The notes beneath the pieces are model-generated. The model had not been told where the DNA came from. It saw only the letters and a list, made by a program, of their open reading frames with translations, and made no database searches. From an uncultured bacterium (GTDB taxonomy: Bacteria; Eisenbacteria; RBG-16-71-46; CAIMUX01), in assembly GCA_946886185.1 (NCBI GenBank), contig CAMPIC010000159.1:1-6726 (forward strand): a DNA stretch of 6,726 bases, written 5' to 3'. Of this stretch, positions 5,625 through 6,726 are shown piece by piece. Made by a program: the position numbers and the translations under genes. Positions within the stretch are counted from its first letter, which is position 1. Each line of letters begins with the position of its first letter.

Positions 5625-6334
5625 GTTATTACGGCCAGCAGCCGACTGGGCGCGGCTTCTTCATGGGGAACTCGCTTTCCTCGGCGGTGAGGATGCTCAT
5701 CGCGTGGAACGTGATCCTGTTCCTGGTGCAGCTTCTCCTGCCGCATCGGCTGGAAGCGGTTTTCGGTCTCGTGCCTTCGGACGTGACGCGTGGCCAGGTC
5801 TGGCAGCTCGTGACGTACATGTTCTTGCACAGCACGCATGGCCTTCCGTTCCACCTGCTCTTCAACATGCTCCTTCTGTGGATGTTCGGGTCGGAGCTGG
5901 AAGGGATGTGGGGCACGCGCAAGTTCGTGAAGTACTACTTTTTCACGGGGATCGGTGCCGGGATCACCAACGTGGTGGTCTCGCTCATAACCCGTGAGAA
6001 CGCCGTCACGATCGGAGCTTCCGGAGCGATCTTCGGGCTCCTCCTCGCCTACGGAATGACGTTTCCCAACCGCCCGGTGCTGCTTTACTTTCTCATCCCG
6101 ATTCCCGCGAAGTACTTCGTCGTGCTCCTCGGCATCCTCGAGCTGCTTTTCTCCCGATCGCAGGACGGAATCGCGCATTTCGCGCACCTCGGCGGCATTC
6201 TTTTCGGATGGATCTACCTGCGCAGCCTCGGAGGAGGCTCCCCGGGCGGCTGGAAGAAGCGGAAACCGAAGCAGCAGTTCCGCGTCCTCGAGTTCCGCGA
6301 TCGCGATGCCGACGAGGACGAGCGTCGCCGGTAG
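5621..6334 (+). CDS. Rhomboid family intramembrane serine protease
   Basis: The 237-residue membrane protein has about six hydrophobic segments. It carries the rhomboid landmarks in order: F-H-L-L-F-N-M-L-L-L-W with His78 and Asn82 (oxyanion region); G-S-E-L-E-G-M-W-G-T-R-K-F in the first long loop; G-A-S-G-A-I-F-G with the catalytic serine at residue 134; and A-H-L-G-G with the catalytic histidine at residue 189. Rhomboids cut single-pass membrane proteins within or near the membrane. The C-terminus is a charged cytoplasmic-type tail (K-K-R-K ... D-A-D-E-D-E-R-R-R). ATG 5621 is chosen because it overlaps the upstream stop (ATGA), follows GGGGG at short spacing, and gives the usual S-Y-Y-x-Q-Q-P-T-G N-terminus; ATG 5663 is less likely. 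The substrate is unknown. The adjacent single-pass membrane protein is an obvious, untested candidate. Confidence 0.92.
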   Translation: MSYYGQQPTGRGFFMGNSLSSAVRMLIAWNVILFLVQLLLPHRLEAVFGLVPSDVTRGQVWQLVTYMFLHSTHGLPFHLLFNMLLLWMFGSELEGMWGTRKFVKYYFFTGIGAGITNVVVSLITRENAVTIGASGAIFGLLLAYGMTFPNRPVLLYFLIPIPAKYFVVLLGILELLFSRSQDGIAHFAHLGGILFGWIYLRSLGGGSPGGWKKRKPKQQFRVLEFRDRDADEDERRR

Positions 6335-6397
6335 CGAGGTCGATTGGCGGCAGCGAGGTCGATTGGCGGCAGCGAGGTCGATTGGCGGTAGCGAGGT
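6333..6397 (+). repeat. 19-bp tandem repeat, three full copies plus a partial one
   Basis: The unit AGCGAGGTCGATTGGCGGC occurs at 6333-6351 and 6352-6370, again with a final T at 6371-6389, followed by AGCGAGGT at 6390-6397. The first copy contains the rhomboid stop codon, and the partial last copy supplies the GAGG ribosome site (6393-6396) for the ATG at 6403. The unit is not a multiple of three. Each copy carries the same GCGAGGT, a ribosome-site-like sequence, and a TTG. The near-identical copies suggest recent slippage. The copies are too short and too close together for a CRISPR array. Confidence 0.95.
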
Positions 6398-6402
6398 GCG
6401 TC

Positions 6403-6603
6403 ATGTATGACTGGCGATGGGGACTCGGGATCACGGTCATGGTGGTGGTCGCCATCGCTCTTGTCGTGTCGGTGCTGACGGCGCGCAACCGATCCTACGT
6501 CGACACGAAGCGAACCCTCCAGCGCCGCCGCTTCCGTCCTGACTGGAATCGCAACCGTCCCGACGCATCTGCCCGCCGCCGCGGCGTCCACCTCCGCCGC
6601 TGA
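6403..6603 (+). CDS. Small single-pass membrane protein of unknown function
   Basis: The 66-residue product starts at ATG 6403 with GAGG at a 6-base spacing and ends at TGA 6601. A short N-terminus (M-Y-D-W-R-W) precedes one strongly hydrophobic helix of about 20 residues (GITVMVVVAIALVVSVL). A very basic tail follows, rich in Arg (T-L-Q-R-R-R-F-R-P ... A-R-R-R-G-V-H-L-R-R). By the positive-inside rule the tail should face the cytoplasm, giving an N-out orientation. I do not recognise the family. An in-frame TTG at 6382 inside the tandem repeat could add seven residues. It lies 68 bases after the rhomboid gene on the same strand, so co-transcription is likely. Confidence 0.6.
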   Translation: MYDWRWGLGITVMVVVAIALVVSVLTARNRSYVDTKRTLQRRRFRPDWNRNRPDASARRRGVHLRR

Positions 6604-6624
6604 CTGGCGCCCATTTCGTTGAAT

Positions 6625-6641
6625 ACTCCCGGCCCGGGAGT
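6625..6641 (+). repeat. Perfect 17-base palindrome, possible hairpin or operator
   Basis: ACTCCCGGCCCGGGAGT has arms ACTCCCGG and CCGGGAGT around a single central C. As RNA it would most likely form a six-pair stem (ACTCCC/GGGAGT) with a five-base loop. It lies 22 bases after the last complete gene. No U-run follows, so it is not a typical Rho-independent terminator. It could be a protein-binding site or a U-less hairpin end. Confidence 0.4.
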
Positions 6642-6726
6642 GCGGCACGCGCGCTTCCGAAACGGAATGATTGGCACGCCCGCGCTCCCGGAGATGGGAA
6701 CGTCTGCGGACATCCAGATGGACCGC
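6640..6726 (+). CDS. Possible start of a gene running off the window
   Basis: The frame is open from the previous stop to the window end, about 40 codons. Possible starts are GTG 6640 (at the palindrome's end), ATG 6667 and ATG 6694, none with a convincing ribosome site apart from the GGGA next to 6640. The visible residues (M-I-G-T-P-A-L-P-E-M-G-T-S-A-D-I-Q-M-D-R) fit no family I can name. Only the same-strand position and open frame support it. Confidence 0.25.
   Translation, partial: MRHARFRNGMIGTPALPEMGTSADIQMDR

Noticed and set aside
6333..6397. CRISPR array
   Set aside because: The 19-base units are directly adjacent with no spacers, and no cas genes are present.

Overview
The window is GC-rich, gene-dense, and read from one strand only (+). 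Codon use strongly favours G or C at third positions, stop codons are TGA or TAG, and several genes overlap by a few bases. The gene content is a BatE-like TPR/SH3 tail, a PtsN-like EIIA, a C4 zinc-ribbon protein, a GAF-GAF-PP2C phosphatase, a bactofilin and a rhomboid protease. This suits a free-living, probably uncultured Gram-negative-type bacterium of the FCB group or a nearby lineage (Eisenbacteria or Gemmatimonadota-like). That placement is an inference from composition and gene families, not from a marker gene.

Layout. Bases 2-352 hold the C-terminal end of a membrane protein with an SH3-like domain, probably the end of a Bat (aerotolerance) operon. A 175-base gap (353-527) carries a plausible sigma70-type promoter. 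After it a tight cluster runs to about 6603: a PtsN-like EIIA protein (528-986, apparently starting at ATT), a short C4 zinc-ribbon protein (976-1341), a YtcJ-type amidohydrolase (1372-3225), a GAF-GAF-PP2C phosphatase (3222-5012, broken by an in-frame TGA at 4431), a possible 17-residue leader ORF (5023-5076), a bactofilin (5083-5463), an undescribed 40-54 residue protein (to 5624), a rhomboid protease (5621-6334), a 19-bp tandem repeat (6333-6397) and a 66-residue single-pass membrane protein (6403-6603). The last 120 bases hold a perfect palindrome and perhaps the start of another gene.

How the genes might work together. Most neighbours overlap or are separated by a few bases, so they are probably co-transcribed and in part translationally coupled. 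The functions are mixed: phosphotransfer signalling (EIIA), stress or partner-switch signalling (GAF-PP2C), cell shape or envelope scaffolding (bactofilin), intramembrane proteolysis (rhomboid) and a metabolic hydrolase. The second half, from phosphatase to bactofilin to small proteins to rhomboid, looks like an envelope-associated signalling set, but this rests on gene order alone.

The points most worth a second look are the TGA in place of the conserved glycine of the PP2C DVSGKG motif, the apparent ATT start of the EIIA gene (both anomalies are a single G-to-T change away from normal), the small protein wedged between bactofilin and rhomboid, and the tandem repeat that duplicates a ribosome-binding-site-like sequence. 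I see no CRISPR array, tRNA, rRNA or insertion sequence.
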